Source: Rotaria macrura
Taxonomy: Eukaryota; Rotifera; Eurotatoria; Philodinida; Philodinidae
Length of the DNA: 64,000 nucleotides
NCBI GenBank assembly: GCA_900239685.1
Contig: OENT01000589.1
Coordinates: 30,814 to 94,813 of the forward strand
Direction: 5' to 3'
This document shows, in pieces, positions 10,734-23,668 of the stretch. How positions within the stretch are numbered: the stretch's first letter is position 1; every line of letters starts with the position of its first letter. Made by a program: the position numbers and the translations under genes. The notes beneath the pieces were generated by a model. The model saw nothing but the letters and a program-made list of their open reading frames with translations, had not been told where the DNA came from and did not search any database.

Positions 10734-13700
10734 CTAATTTGTTTGAAACGATGAATACAGTTCTGCACTGCTCAAAACCGTGCCAACTAAAGTTCCACCA
10801 GTAACTAAAATCTTTCCATTTGTTAATATAGATGCTGTGTGTTCACCTCGTGCATCATTCATGCTACCAACGGTTGTCCATATTTCTCTTAATGGGTCAT
10901 ATGTTTCAGCAGTATTAATAGCATTGGTATCAAATCCACCGATGACTAACACTTTTCCATTGGCTAATATGGTTGCTGTGTGTTTCCAACGCATGTGATT
11001 CATACTAGCAGTTGATGTCCACATTCCTGTCAATGGGTCGTACAACTCAGCAGTATTTAGTGCCATATTGTCGAATCCACCAGTAACTAACACTTTTCCA
11101 TTAAGCAATACAGATGCTGCATGTTCGTGTCGCGCATGCGTCATGCTATCAGTTGTTGTCCATGCTTCTGTTAAAGGATCATACAATTCAACATTGTTTA
11201 GAGCATCATTAGCAATACGTCCACCGGTGACTAATACTTTTCCATCCCTTAAAACGGATGATGTGTGTTGGCTTCGTGTTGTGTTCATGCTGCCAGTGGT
11301 TGTCCAAGTCTCTGTTGATGGATCGTATAGTTCAGCGCTATTCAACCAACTGCCACCACCATAACCACCAGTAACTAACACTTTTCGATTCGTTAATGTG
11401 GATGCGATGTGTTCAACTCGTTCAATATTCATGGAAGCAGTAATCGTCCAATTTCCTGTTGATTGATCATATAACTCGGTACTATTTTGAAAACCACGAA
11501 AACCAAGACCACCGGTCACTAGTACCTTTCCATTCGCTAGTACAGACATTGTATGCTCACCTCGTGCATCATTCATACTGTTAATAGTTGTCCATGTTTC
11601 TGTTGATGGATCATACAGTTCAGCATTGTTAATTGATCCATTGTTAAATCCACCAGCAACTAGTATTTTTCCATTCATTAATACGCCTGCTGTATGGTCC
11701 CGTCGCGCACGATGCATGCTACCAGTCTTAGACCATACTAGATAAAAAGTAATTGAATATTTTATTTTTATACAATTTGTTTTCCTGAATGATCAAGATT
11801 GTCTACTGATATTTTGAATACCTTCAGTTTTTGCACAACGAAAATCGTTTAATATTTATAATAGAAGGTTTTCAGAGGTTCTTAGATTCTACATAAGTGT
11901 TTAATTTATTGGAAGAAGTCGTTCGTGAAATAGTAGAGTAGTAGGGTTCTTACTTTGGATAAAGAATAATATGAATAGATATAAGATTAATTAAATTACT
12001 ATTTTCTACTTATAGTTAAATGTGGTACCTTGGGTTTATAAGCGATCTTTTTTACAGATTCATTCTGTTTTACTTTTGCAAATACGTTGATGGTAGGATA
12101 AAACTGTAATTGATAACGAACAGACTATAATAAGACAGAAAAATATTAAAGTTTGAAGCATTCCTTCGATTAAGCACTACTATAATATTAGAAGTAAAGA
12201 TAAGTGACTTTAATTACTTCAAAGTTCATTGCGATGACTAAACTGATGAAAAACTACTGAAAACCAACCAGCATTCTATAAAGTCTCTGAGAAATTTCGA
12301 TCGATCGTTTTTACTATCCTTTCATTGAAAATAATTGTTATTCATTTTTCTTGATCCAACGAATGTGATTGATTTTCTATAGTTTTTTATTATGTCTTAA
12401 AATCTCAGACATCACTTGATATTGCGCAAAAGTATTTGGAATCCTAGGAAACAGAAATTTCATCACAAACCATGAATTATGTTTGTTGTCATTCTCATCC
12501 ACTAGATGTAGTATTGCTACTACTTCTTTCTTTAAACTTATCTATCCACGAAACAATCACTCAGCTGTTCGCCGTTTCTTGGATTGAGCCTTTTTTCATA
12601 ATCAAGAGCAGTATCAGCGTCCTAATGACTGATCAAATATTTAAACAATCATTGAAAGCTGAGTCATCCAATTTATCTTTTCACATGTTAATCTGTTTGC
12701 TAACGTGAGATAGATAGTAAAATCAAACAGATTCGAAGAATGAATTTCGTTGTGTAGACATCTACCATATGAAGTAAACTTTGATGAAGACGATAAGCAG
12801 TCAGCATAAAAATTATGATTACTGATATCACGTTGTCCAGAAAGTTCGTGCAACAACCCTCCTACTACAAACTTGAAATGTGTGGCTTCCAGCATCGTGT
12901 AGAGCATTCGTTTTTAGGATGGTACACCGATTTAGAGCTAATTCCTTCATTGTCTTCTGGCGAAAAGAAAAGAATTTTCACGACCAGGTGTGCTTATATT
13001 TTAGTTATAATGGTGGTGGCTGCGACTTAGTATTCCTGTATCTCATCAACCAGGAGAGTTCTGAAGATAAGAAGTTTAGGTTAGTTACAATTTCATATGG
13101 GCTAAAATCTATGATGGAGAGAGGAGAAAAATATTCGTTCAAAGTCCTCGAATTTTTCAGATGGTCTCTGTGAATGGCTTCACATAGAATCAGACAATTT
13201 TGAAATTCAAAGACTACTAAAAGAAAGAGCAGCCAAAACTCACTCTGCCATCGAGTTTTCAGAGTGATCGAGAGGGATTTTGAAGAGATATACAAAGATT
13301 TCAAAGAAAAATACGCATTTTAATTGTGAGGTTTTCACGGCTTCTCAATGCCTCACATCCAAATAGTCACTTTTTTCATCTAAGCTCACTCCAAATGCTA
13401 ACCCAAATAGTGCATCTTGTTGCCCTTGATGAACTCTACAAAACTATGCAGCGTTATTTCTGCAATAGATTTCTCGTTTTGCAGTGGATTCGAAGTATGA
13501 TCGAAATACACTATCTGAAATATGAGCAGACCTGGCAGTGAAAACTTGTTGCTTTTCTCAAGACGGCAATGAAGCAATTAAGTCAAAAGCGGTGTACCAT
13601 CCTAAAAATAAACTCTCCACACGATGGTGGAAGCCACACATTTCAAGCTTGTAGTAGAAGGGTTGTTGCACGAACTTTCTGGACAACGTGATATCGTTAC

Positions 13701-14232
13701 AGCAAAATCTTTCGTGAGATAAAGAGAATCGCTACATGTAGAGCAACAGTATGTTTATCGAATTGTAAAGTAGCATTTATGGATATCAAGGAAATTTACT
13801 GTGAAGCTCACCTGACTGCTCAGTAGTAGTCTTAGTTATTGTTGACGTTGATGATGTTGTTGTCGTTGTCGTTATTCGTATTGTGGTTGTTATTGGAAAT
13901 ATTGGTGTGGTAGTAGTTACTGGGTGTTTCCTTGCAAGAATAGCGAATTTTAGAACCAGAGTGAGGGTAATTGCAACTACTATTACAGCGACCAACAATA
14001 TACACATAATCTTCAGTCGAGGGCGCTGCCACCATTTTAGTGGTTCGACATTTTTAGCGAGATTGTCACCGTACAATCGGTTGTAATACATAATTAGTAT
14101 GTATTTCAAGCGCCTAAAATAAAAACTGACCGATTTACTATTTGAAGCAACTTTATATTCGTCTAGCACATTCTCAATAGCACGGAAGCATAAGAACACT
14201 ATTGAGAGTGCAAACGGTTTGATTCTACCCAT
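10734..14232 (-). CDS. Type II membrane protein: Thr-rich stalk plus seven Kelch repeats
   Basis: Two exons fit together. Exon 1 (14232 to 13812) encodes a cytoplasmic segment, one membrane helix (IMCILLVAVIVVAITLTLVL) and an extracellular Thr/Ser-rich stalk. It ends at CAG|GTGAGC. Exon 2 (11737 to 10734) begins after a TATCTAG acceptor, and the join keeps the frame and enters the first Kelch blade at WSKTGSM. Seven repeats of about 47 residues follow, each with H-T-A/S, NGKVLVTGG, a-ELYDP and W-T-T, the pattern of galactose-oxidase-type Kelch propellers. The intron between them is 2,074 bp, long beside the other introns here, and contains a mariner-like element. The last blade ends at ELYSSFQTN, slightly short of a full repeat. 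The N-terminal limit of exon 1 is uncertain, because an additional small intron near 14110-14140 is possible. The ligand is unknown. Confidence 0.8.
12828..13691. mobile_element. Mariner-like element with 101-bp terminal inverted repeats
   Basis: The ends 12828-12928 and 13591-13691 are inverted copies (outer sequence TCACGTTGTCCAGAAAGTTC) with about 85-90% agreement. TA dinucleotides flank both sides (12826-12827 and 13692-13693), as in the Tc1/mariner group. Plus-strand frames inside have faint mariner-like patterns: NSFIVFWRKEKN near the left end and a C-terminal run ending YEQTWQ. The transposase is broken. The element sits entirely within the intron of the Kelch gene. Confidence 0.7.
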
Positions 14233-17200
14233 ATCTTGATAGAATAAATGTTAGATATGAGCATGATGTCGCAAACCTGTTTCGTATTTCGAAGTTATCT
14301 CAAGGTGAATAGCTTTATCTTAAAGCGTTGTTTTATCATTCAATATGAATCACAAGTCAAAATATATTGCCTTGTTTATAGTGCATTGTAAATATCTCAC
14401 TGAGTGACAACTACATACAGGCTGTTCTTTAAACATTAAATATTAAACAAATAACCCAACTTAAACGTCTCTAATACTCTAGTGAGCATACATGATTATG
14501 CTAAGCAAATGATAGCAAACTATAACATGGATGTGAAGCTTAGATATGTAGAATATGAATGAAAATTCTTGTATAATTCTGTCGACATTTCGGTACTTTC
14601 TTCTTGTCTGGTTGATATTACAAGTACACCAATGGAATATTCTTGCCTCGCACTCGATGCTGAAATCAAATGGCTTTTTTCATAACGCATCTTTTTGATT
14701 TACCACGAATCAAAGAAATTCAATGTATACATTTTAGATTTAATAAGAACGATCGAAGAAGGTCCAGTAGCATAGATGTCATCAAAATTAAAGCAAGATC
14801 CTCAACGTCAACATATTAATGTACATCATAACAGTAACACTAAGAATTAATGTTCTACATACTATGGATTTGAATAATAGAATAGAGCATAACATGTCGA
14901 AACCAAGTTAAACTGAAACAGTTCATGACTTGATATGTGCATTTTGCATAGAACCACAGCATGACAAGCACTTGAGGCTGTGGGTGTGAATTACAAGTAT
15001 TATCATCGACATCTACTCAAGTGGACCACAGTACTCACATCCACGCCTTAACTTAATCCTAGTCACAAAGTATCTCTCAGCATGAACTGCAAGCATTACA
15101 GATAGAATATCAATGACAATGAGTGAAGATGAAGTTTCAAGTGTGTGTTTCCTTGCTTGATTTTTTGAATTTATATGCATTAAAACAGCCCACATCGACG
15201 TCGTCGCATAACATCAAATAGTTTCTTTGACATCATCATCGTTTTTATTTAGTATCGAGCGACTAAAAAATAGATGAAAGCCTTATGTTTTGATTGAATT
15301 CAGCTTGTAAGTGTGCATAATGGCAATGTGTTGTATTTTCTTTTTGTATTGACTGAGATCTAATGAATGCGTCGGTATCTTAAGCAGGCAGCTACAGTGA
15401 TTATGGAGAGTATTTATATCGAAACATCAATCAAACCAGTACGAAAACATTATTTCTGTATTTGTTATGATACCTCATAAACAGTTCCGAATGATCGCAC
15501 ATAGGTAAAATAGGGTGACGAAATATTCTTCTTAAATAAAGACCATTTTCTGCGAATTAAGTGTAAGAATTAACATTGTATATCATTATAACTACAAACT
15601 TAATAATCGTCATCGAAAGCAGCTTAGAATTTTGAAAACTTAAATGACCTGTACATAACGAACACAACCCAACCTGATAACCCCACTCGGCATCGAATCA
15701 GCAGTTGCAGAATTCTGTACACTTACGCATTTTTTAAGGAGGCAGTCATCTATTGCATTTATATTCTGCTTAAAATTCTATGTGACACTTAGTAGATTTA
15801 TTCAACATTTGTCTCCTTCTTACCCATCGAAATTCTGCTTCGCTTCCTGCCGGTTATTTTAAATTGTAGGGCAGATTTCCTTCGCTTTCTGATTTGTTTG
15901 AGTTCTAGCTTGTCTACTCGAAATCAGACTTCTTTTAGCAATGATAGAATTCTTCACTCATAAGTAAAGCATGTTGTGAACTGATACATGATTGTTGCTT
16001 TTTGGACAAGTACACATAATTCTGAATTCTGTAGGCCCTCCATCGAAACATAACTATGAATTGAATTTTTCGACAACCGTTGACTCTAAGAAGTACAGCA
16101 AAGATTACCGCAAGAAATCAGAACGAAAACAATTTGATACATTCATCTTCTGAGTCAATTCATATGGAAAAAGTATTGAACAAATTCAATGATGTTAAAA
16201 TATTTTTTTTCTTCTTTCAATATAAAAATACAGTTTAAAATTTAGTGGATAGCGTATTTTTTTCTGTTGATGACCTGTATGTTTTCTTGAATTTCGAGCA
16301 AATGAAGAAGAACGATTATACATTCACATTAACAGGATAAACGGTTGTCGCCGATACAGAAGCCATGGAATTGTAAACAAGAAACCAAGAAAAGTCAAAA
16401 TTCAGTCACGAATAGCATCCTTAAATGCGAATCTCCCAATTGTTATTATTGATCCGAAGTGTATTGTTCCTAACCAAGTGCCAATCAATGCTAGGATAAA
16501 AACAGAAAAAAATTGAATTCTGATTGGAATAAACCCATATAATATTACAAAGTGAATTGTCAATAGAGTGAAAGATTAGCGAATAGGCTATGCCGTTCTT
16601 TTCTAAAGGATTCAGTAAAATTCATTGAACTACTAAAGAAAAAATCGAGGCAGATTTTATTGTCTAAAGTGTTTCAATGAGAAAGCAAGCATCAAGACAT
16701 AAACAAAGCACTAGTCTTAACATATACAATTGAGACACTAAGTGACAAATAAGCAGTTCACACACAGTAACTTTAATTAACCTTTATCTTATTCTGATTT
16801 TCTTTTCTCGTTGAAATTAAAATAGCATCGAGTTGTTCTTTGAACGAAAGTTGAAAAAAAATGTTTTTTCCACATACTAAGTCAAACTAAGGTAAACGAT
16901 CGAGCAATTATCCAATACTTTTAGAATAGACCTGGCAATATGTTACTTAATCCTTTTTAGCCATCTGACTACCCTCTACACTCTTTTCAATGATCACATG
17001 ACGTACATTACAAACAATCTACTTTTATTATATAATGTTTACAATATTTTCGAAATACTCAGTTCTCTTTTGCAAATATAGAATTACACAATAAATTTCA
17101 CACACATTTTTCTCATAGTAGTATTACTTTCGCAATTGATTAATCGAAGCGGAAAACCAACAAGCAGATAAATAAATAAAAATCGCAAAGCAATACGAAG

Positions 17201-19691
17201 AATAATTCTCTTCTAAAACTGGTACTAAGAAGTTGTCAAAGTTTTATCAGTAAAAACCTGTGAAATAACCAGAGGGTAATTATGGGGAATGATCCCCCTG
17301 CTTTGGAAAGTTTTCATATGCATTTTTGCAAGTTCATCACTTTTTTAAACCATTAGAAAAGCATTCTTTGTAAATACGTAAAATTGAATTTGGGTAAGTG
17401 GAAAATATCTTTTGTGCAGATGCAGGAATAAGGGCAACCAAAACAAATTCGGGTAATAGTAAAAACTATGCAAACCGTTGAATCCATTAACTCAGAATAC
17501 TTGTGCTCTACCTCCCATATATGCGTTTATTTACTGTTTTGAAACTAATGTAAAAAGAACTGCAAATTTGAATCAGATATGAGTACTATCCTTTAGAGCA
17601 AGACGAAATTTTAATTTCTGTTCTGTTCTCGTCTCTGATTTGATTTGGTGACGGGTCCTCTAGTCATTTGACTGTTATCGGTATTAATAAAAAATGTAAC
17701 GCACAAATTTGGTGAATCCAAATGAAAGAGGGTTTGATGAATGCACTGAAATAACTGTGTTTATCAAGTATATTCTTTTTTTCTTTGATTTTATTCTCGT
17801 AAGAGCCATTTTATATTTAATTAAAATGAAGTAAGAGTAGATTGCGAAAAATTCATCAGTATAATTAAACCAAAGTCGTCTTCAAAATCTATGAAATAAA
17901 CTTTATCCCCGATCTAGAAAAATCCTGCCTGTGTGCTTATTTATAACATCCATGTTATTTACTCGAGCAATACTGTTGTGATTATTTTCTTCGTAATTTA
18001 TGACAACGATCTTAAACATAAAAGGCCGCATGCAGTAAAATGATAACGGAGATTAACAGCCATTACGAATAATTATCGTAAGATTTTTCTGCTTGAGACC
18101 TACATCTATTTAAATATCGATGCTAGTGAAAAGATTAAATACTAGACAAACGAAATAGTAATTACTGGTTCAATCTATTCATTCTGAAACATTCTATCAT
18201 ATCCAAATACACTACAATGGAAAACGTTTCTAGGATTACGCCGACTGTGGCGGGCTGCTCTCCACCCTCAATGACTAAATGCCATTATTAGCTTACATCT
18301 CTTCTCCCTCAACTTGATTACATAACATATGAACAGTTCAAAAGAATATTTTAACTTATGGTGCGATCTATCTAGAATGATATTGGCCTCTATGCGAACT
18401 ATTGCTCCTGATCACTCCAAAAACGGTGTTCACAGGTGCCAACAGAAACTGGGCCCTCAAGATATGTTTTGCCAGTGATCAATAATAATCTCATCAACGC
18501 TGTATAAAAAACAGTATGTTACCATGTATACTTTTATGTGCCACATTGTCGTCGTTAATGATGCTCCCCACCACTTCAGCCACCATCTACAAAACAGACA
18601 AACATGCAAAGAACCGGTTCCGAAGTTTTATAAAATCAATTGTTTCACATACTTGAACATCGCTATTCGCGTTCTATCGATTCAAACTCTGAACAGCATT
18701 CACTGATACCAGGAGGAGCGTTGCGAACTACTTTGAGCCACCATAACCTCAATGTAAGCAACTGTATTATCACCGTCATCCAGGTTCATGATTTGAGGCC
18801 ATGTTCTCACGGTACTTTTACCATATTTATATCGTATATCAAACTTATACGTTCCGTATTTTACCGTAAGTGACCGTATAAGTACCGTATGTTTTCACCT
18901 GGGTAGTAGAAAATCCTAATTAAAAAACATTTTTCTATTTAATGCCCACAAGACTACATACCGACAAAAGTTTTGGATACCGTATCAATTGCTAAAAATA
19001 TCAAGAAAATCAAGGTCTGATTAGAAAATTGAACATCAAACCTCATATATTACTGCCAATTTTTCTAGCACAGATCTCAACTTTCATCCCGATTCCATCA
19101 GCCTGCGACATCATTGTGATAAATTCTTTCTATAAGAAATGAGTACCGATTCTCCATGAAGTTCTTCCCACGATACTTTTATAATAAAATGATTGTCTGA
19201 ATTGAAGACCAATACAAAGGGCCTCGTTCTAAAAAAGCAATTTCAATAATGACAACATATTGACATAGATTTCTTGCATCGTGTCTAATACCTCCCTAGG
19301 TAATATAAACTGGTGGTTTACCGCTAAAAGTGACCAGGTACTTACAACATTGGTTTATATCAATATACTATTTCTAAAAACTATACGCTCTTCATCGCAC
19401 GATAAACGAGAAGAGTCAAAGGAACAAAAACAGAATTTACAGTACTTCAGCAAGATATCTTTTACCAACTGCAAGAACGAAGATTAGGCTGATGCGCTTT
19501 AGGAAGTTGCAGAGTGAGCACCCTGATGTTTGTGAAGGAGAAAAATTTTTAGCTATAGTATAACCTGTTTCAAATGAGTTTTTATTGTTTTATCGAATAA
19601 AGCAACGAAATGTAATATAAAAAATAGATAAAGAACAATGATTGATGGAGCGTGTCGAATGGCTAGATATTGTGGAGATACATGCATTTGC
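14233..19691. other. Gene-poor stretch of about 5.5 kb
   Basis: Apart from a small foldback at 18809-18888, nothing could be identified. Reading frames at 15013-15195 (-), 18524-18706 (+), 18640-18873 (+) and 19281-19487 (+) are short and unrecognisable. Confidence 0.4.
18809..18888. repeat. Small foldback with ACGGTACTT ends
   Basis: ACGGTACTT at 18809 is mirrored by AAGTACCGT ending at 18888, and several ACCGTA/TACGGT motifs lie between. CCAGGT and ACCTGG further out may mark the true ends of a small inverted-repeat element. No target duplication is clear. Confidence 0.35.
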
Positions 19692-20022
19692 CCTGTCTAC
19701 ACTAGAAAAATAATGCGGCATTAATGTCGAATTAAATGTATCTGCGTCTACACTTATAAGTGTAATGCATCAATCAGAACTGAGAAGTGGCCACTATAAT
19801 GTTGTCGGAATGGACAATTCCAGCACGTGGTAACGAAAACTCGTCGCCTCTTTCTTTCTATAGTTCATTTATCGGGTTGAAAAGATCTTTTTATCGATGA
19901 TAAAAAGCGACTTTATCGAGGCACAATCATTGTTCAACTCTGAAAAGTATACTAAATCTGAATTAACTTTTCGACCAATCACGTGCCTTAATTCGGTTTT
20001 AACTTTTATAGTGTAGACAAGG
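19692..20022. mobile_element. MITE with CCYTGTCTACACTA ends
   Basis: The left end CCTGTCTACACTAGAAAA and the reverse complement of the right end, CCTTGTCTACACTATAAAA, agree over about 18 bases with few differences. The interior carries further TCTACACT and CACGTG motifs and no coding signal. No unambiguous target-site duplication was found, so the superfamily is open. Confidence 0.6.
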
Positions 20023-20801
20023 TCATTAGCTTTAAAGGGGAAGTATGGTATACAATCGATAAAATCTGATTCGTCTTAAGGAAAATAGTAGAGGGAATTA
20101 ATGAAAGTGAAAACTTCTTCAAATTCTCAGTTTTCGAAATTGCGGTTGTTGAATTGTAGATGGAGCTGCAGGATGAACTAGATAAGGAAATTATAACAAC
20201 GTGTGCACGTGTCTTTCTGTTCACGTATTCATCGTGAAGAAGGAGAGATTTCTTTTCTTGTAAGTTCCCAAGCCGCATTGTGATGGAGAAAAAATCTAGG
20301 GGAACTGGTGTTTCAACCATTGATTTCTGTTCTTTATTTTTCGAATTTCGAACTAGAAATGCGACTTATGCGTAATGTTTCTTGGAACGGTACACATTGT
20401 GTGTTTGCGTTTCAAAGAGTGGGAAAGCTAAATAATGTGCATTAAAATATTCAGGGAAGAAGTATACAGACTTAGATAGATTATAATAACCAGAAGAATT
20501 GAAATTATCACATGGCTCTGTGACGTGAGTAACTGCAAACACATATCATTTGCAAAAGAAAAAGAGTTACCAAAGGCTTATGAAAATAATGCTACAGAAA
20601 AACCATGTTAGGGCAGGCATCTTGACTCTCATTTCCCATATATAAACCCGAAAAGTCCTCAGCAAAGTTGGAGAAAGACACTTTGGGTCTCGAGATTGGT
20701 AGTTAAGAAATTTATGTATCGAATGTATCAGATTCGACCCGAGCGAGTTTGATGATGTGTGAATGCGGTGAGAAGATCAACATAAAAACAAACCTACACA
20801 A
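20023..20801. other. Gene-free stretch between two mobile elements
   Basis: A minus-strand frame of 104 codons (20006-20320) overlaps the right end of the preceding MITE and has no recognisable domain. Nothing else was seen. Confidence 0.4.
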
Positions 20802-22195
20802 CAGTGATGGAACCGGTTCGGTTTGAAATTTCGGAATATTCGGTCGGTTCGGTTCGGTTCCACGTATTCGGAACCGATTTCTTTTAGAAATATATTCTCA
20901 AACATTTTTTAATCTGTCGAGTAAAAGTGAATGAGCAAAGTATATCTATATTCTCTGATGATATATAAATGAATATACTAATTGCAATGTTAACTAATTC
21001 ATCATTCATTTTATTCAACAATATTGTGCGGCTGCCGAGCACGTTCAAAAGGTTATCATTATCAATACTAAATTTAGACTAAAGAAATTAAATAATATAT
21101 AGAAGAATTTTATCTTTCTTTCTCTTCTGCACATTACAACACGAATGGGAGAAATTCTTTTCCTTGGTGCGATGTTCATAACAGAACGAAAAATAAAAAT
21201 AAGAATAGACATCGTTGTATGTATTATGTGTAATTCTCTTTCATGCAAAATTAGTGCTGATAATGACTTTTTGAACAAGATCGAAAGCTTCACAATAGTT
21301 TAGAATAACATAAATAAAATGATTGATGAGTTAGTTTACTTCGAAGACAGTATAGCACATTCTTATGATAAGATTGAGGACAACATTTTAGCAGGAAGCA
21401 CTTACATACTATAATATTAATTGGTTATCAATTTGTATTACTTTTTAATTCACTAATAGATATCTCTCTGTTTTGAACTTTAAAATAATCTGTAACATAC
21501 AGCAAAAAAGTTAGGAAAGAGTATCTAACTAATATTTCAAAATCGATAAATTTTCTGAGATTTTCAGACCTTTCAAATGTACACTGTCATAATGGTTATT
21601 ACCTCTCAAACTGTAAAAAACGAAATAAAATTTAGAATTTCGACAACATCTTTATATTTTGAAGGACAACTGTTTCCTTTTTAATCGACGTATTTCCCAT
21701 CATCATTAGGTTACTATTTTCAAGTGCTTCGTCAATCCGAAATGATATACTAAAAAAATAAAGAACAAAAGCTGGAAAGTGTAACATATTTATATCATTG
21801 CTCAACTTAGGTTACACGACATTTTCACACTACGTCCTTCAATGAACAATGACCTGCTAGCTGAAACTAAATCTACTCTTCGCATTGAGCGAAGAAAAAA
21901 AATCGAATGATTCATTCTTCATTTCGAAAGAAATTCGCTATCCACTAAAAGTACACTGTAGTCTTTTCCGGTTGAAAAATATTTCTAACATAAAATAGGG
22001 AATAGTGATACTTTAAAAATTGACTGCAGCTCAACTTTCTAAGTCACTCTTAGAACTATCGAAAGTATTATAATCACGTCGTCAGTCAAATTTTATAAAT
22101 GAATATCTTTGAAAAAAAGCAGAAATCGACAAACGTTTTTTTTATTTTTTAATCGGTTCGGTTCGTAAAAAAAACACAAACCGATTCCATCACTG
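20802..22195. mobile_element. Non-autonomous hAT element with perfect 8-bp target duplication
   Basis: The left end CAGTGATGGAACCGG and the reverse complement of the right end, CAGTGATGGAATCGG, form terminal inverted repeats. The 8-mer CTACACAA is present exactly on both sides (20794-20801 and 22196-22203). Subterminal GGTTCGGTTCGG-type repeats occur at both ends. These features are diagnostic of the hAT superfamily. The 1,394-bp interior has no transposase; its longest frame (21045-21293, minus) is unrecognised. The intact duplication implies a fairly recent insertion. Confidence 0.88.
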
Positions 22196-22514
22196 CTACA
22201 CAACAACATGTCTTCACGTGACTGTAAAACATACAAGTTTAGCCACAAACGCAATTTGTTTCATATGACCCATTACTTCAGTGGAGTGAACAAGAGAAAG
22301 AAATATTTGCTTTCATTCTATTGTTTATTGAAATCAAAATAATTACAAAATGTTTGAAATATTCTTTCGACAGTTCATGCTTCATCTGTTAATTGGTGGG
22401 TTTTTTTTTATCTTGGAAAATTTTTGGAAAGAAAATGATACTAGAAAGTATTCGGTAATTTTAACTAAGAAATGCCGAGAGAAAAAATCACCATAATGTT
22501 CATGATAATCTAAC

Positions 22515-22640
22515 TAGGGGTGTTACTTTATCTTTACTTTATTTTATAAATATAAATTTAATCTTTATATGTGAACAATAAAGATAAATGTAATCTTTAT
22601 TAAAATACAGATAAAGAAATTCTTAATTTTTTAAAAATAA
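22515..22640. repeat. Possible half of a TAGGGGTG-type hAT MITE
   Basis: TAGGGGTGTTACTTTATCTT resembles the left ends at 1669 and 44230 (TAGGGGTGGCACTTTAAC) and is followed by ATCTTTA/TAAAGAT-rich sequence like the interiors of those elements. No matching right end was found, so it may be truncated. Confidence 0.35.
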
Positions 22641-23482
22641 AGAAAATGTGAAGATAAATGTATGAATTTTTCTATTGGCGAGAGGGAAATAGATTCGGAC
22701 TATAATAAAAGGATATGCAAAGTAGAAGCCGTTTCTAACATGCAAATATTCATTTTTTCAAAAACAAAAGCTATAAATAAATATGCGATGTGGCAAAAAA
22801 TATATAACTCTCATCAATTCACTGATCTCTAATTGACGAATGGTGAAAAAACTCTTGTATGACAGATTCGATCGATCTTTAGAGTGGATCCTCTATCTTG
22901 TAATCATGTTTAATGCCATCAGCAAGTTTCAAAATTGGATTGCATGCCACGCTTACACTTTTATGAAACTCACTTCATAAAAAACATCATATGCCTCTCA
23001 AGCTAATCATATCAAAACTCTCTGATATGGTAAGTCTGAGAATACTTAGATAAGGTAGTTATATTCGTATAACCCTTTGATATCCGATTTAGGGCAGCGA
23101 TGAAGAAAAACATCGAAAAACGCTATCTCGTTGGTGTCTTCTTCTAGCATTCGTCAACCACTTGCAATAGTAATTTTTCAATGCGACGAACTTCGTGCTT
23201 CTAAAGCGCAAAGTAAATTTTAAAAACTGAAGTTTCAAATCAAAAAGTAAGAAAATGATTGCCTTTAATATAATCAAATAGAGAATTTAACTTATTTATT
23301 TTCATCAACTCATGTTAAACATTCACTTGATCGTTTGATTTTGGTTCCTTTTCTACTCAAATATTGAATAGTTTAAGTATTGAAGAAGTTGATATATGTT
23401 ATGAATCCTTTTGTTGATCTGAGAGAATTGTCCGTGAACCTATATAAAAATTATTTCACATCGCCATATCGATTACTGTTTC
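22641..23482. other. Gene-free stretch
   Basis: No coding signal beyond a 62-codon minus-strand frame (23089-23277) without motifs. Confidence 0.35.
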
Positions 23483-23668
23483 CACATTGAAAAAAAGGGT
23501 TTCAAATCCGTTGTGAAATTCGAAACTCTTTCAAAGGTGTCGTAATTTTGTCCAAAACCTTTAGAAGGATTCCGATTTTTGCAACGAATTCAGAAACTTT
23601 TTAGGTTTTGTAGCTTCCATGAAACGTTTTTAGTTTTGGTAATGTGACCATTTTTTGTTTTCAGTGTA
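23483..23668. mobile_element. Short MITE with CACAYTGAAAA ends
   Basis: The left end CACATTGAAAAAAAGG and the reverse complement of the right end, CTACACTGAAAACAAAAAA, are imperfect inverted repeats. The interior string CCGATTTTTGCAACGAA recurs at about 63828 beside a CACACTGAAAGAAAAAAAGG end, so both belong to one dispersed family. Confidence 0.55.

Noticed and set aside
10780-11364. Plus-strand frames opposite the Kelch repeats
   Set aside because: Antisense shadows of the repeated Kelch exon with periodic composition.
13832-14086. Alternative frames across the Thr-rich stalk
   Set aside because: By-products of the ACN-repeat coding for the stalk of the Kelch protein (Asn/Asp-rich in the shifted frame).
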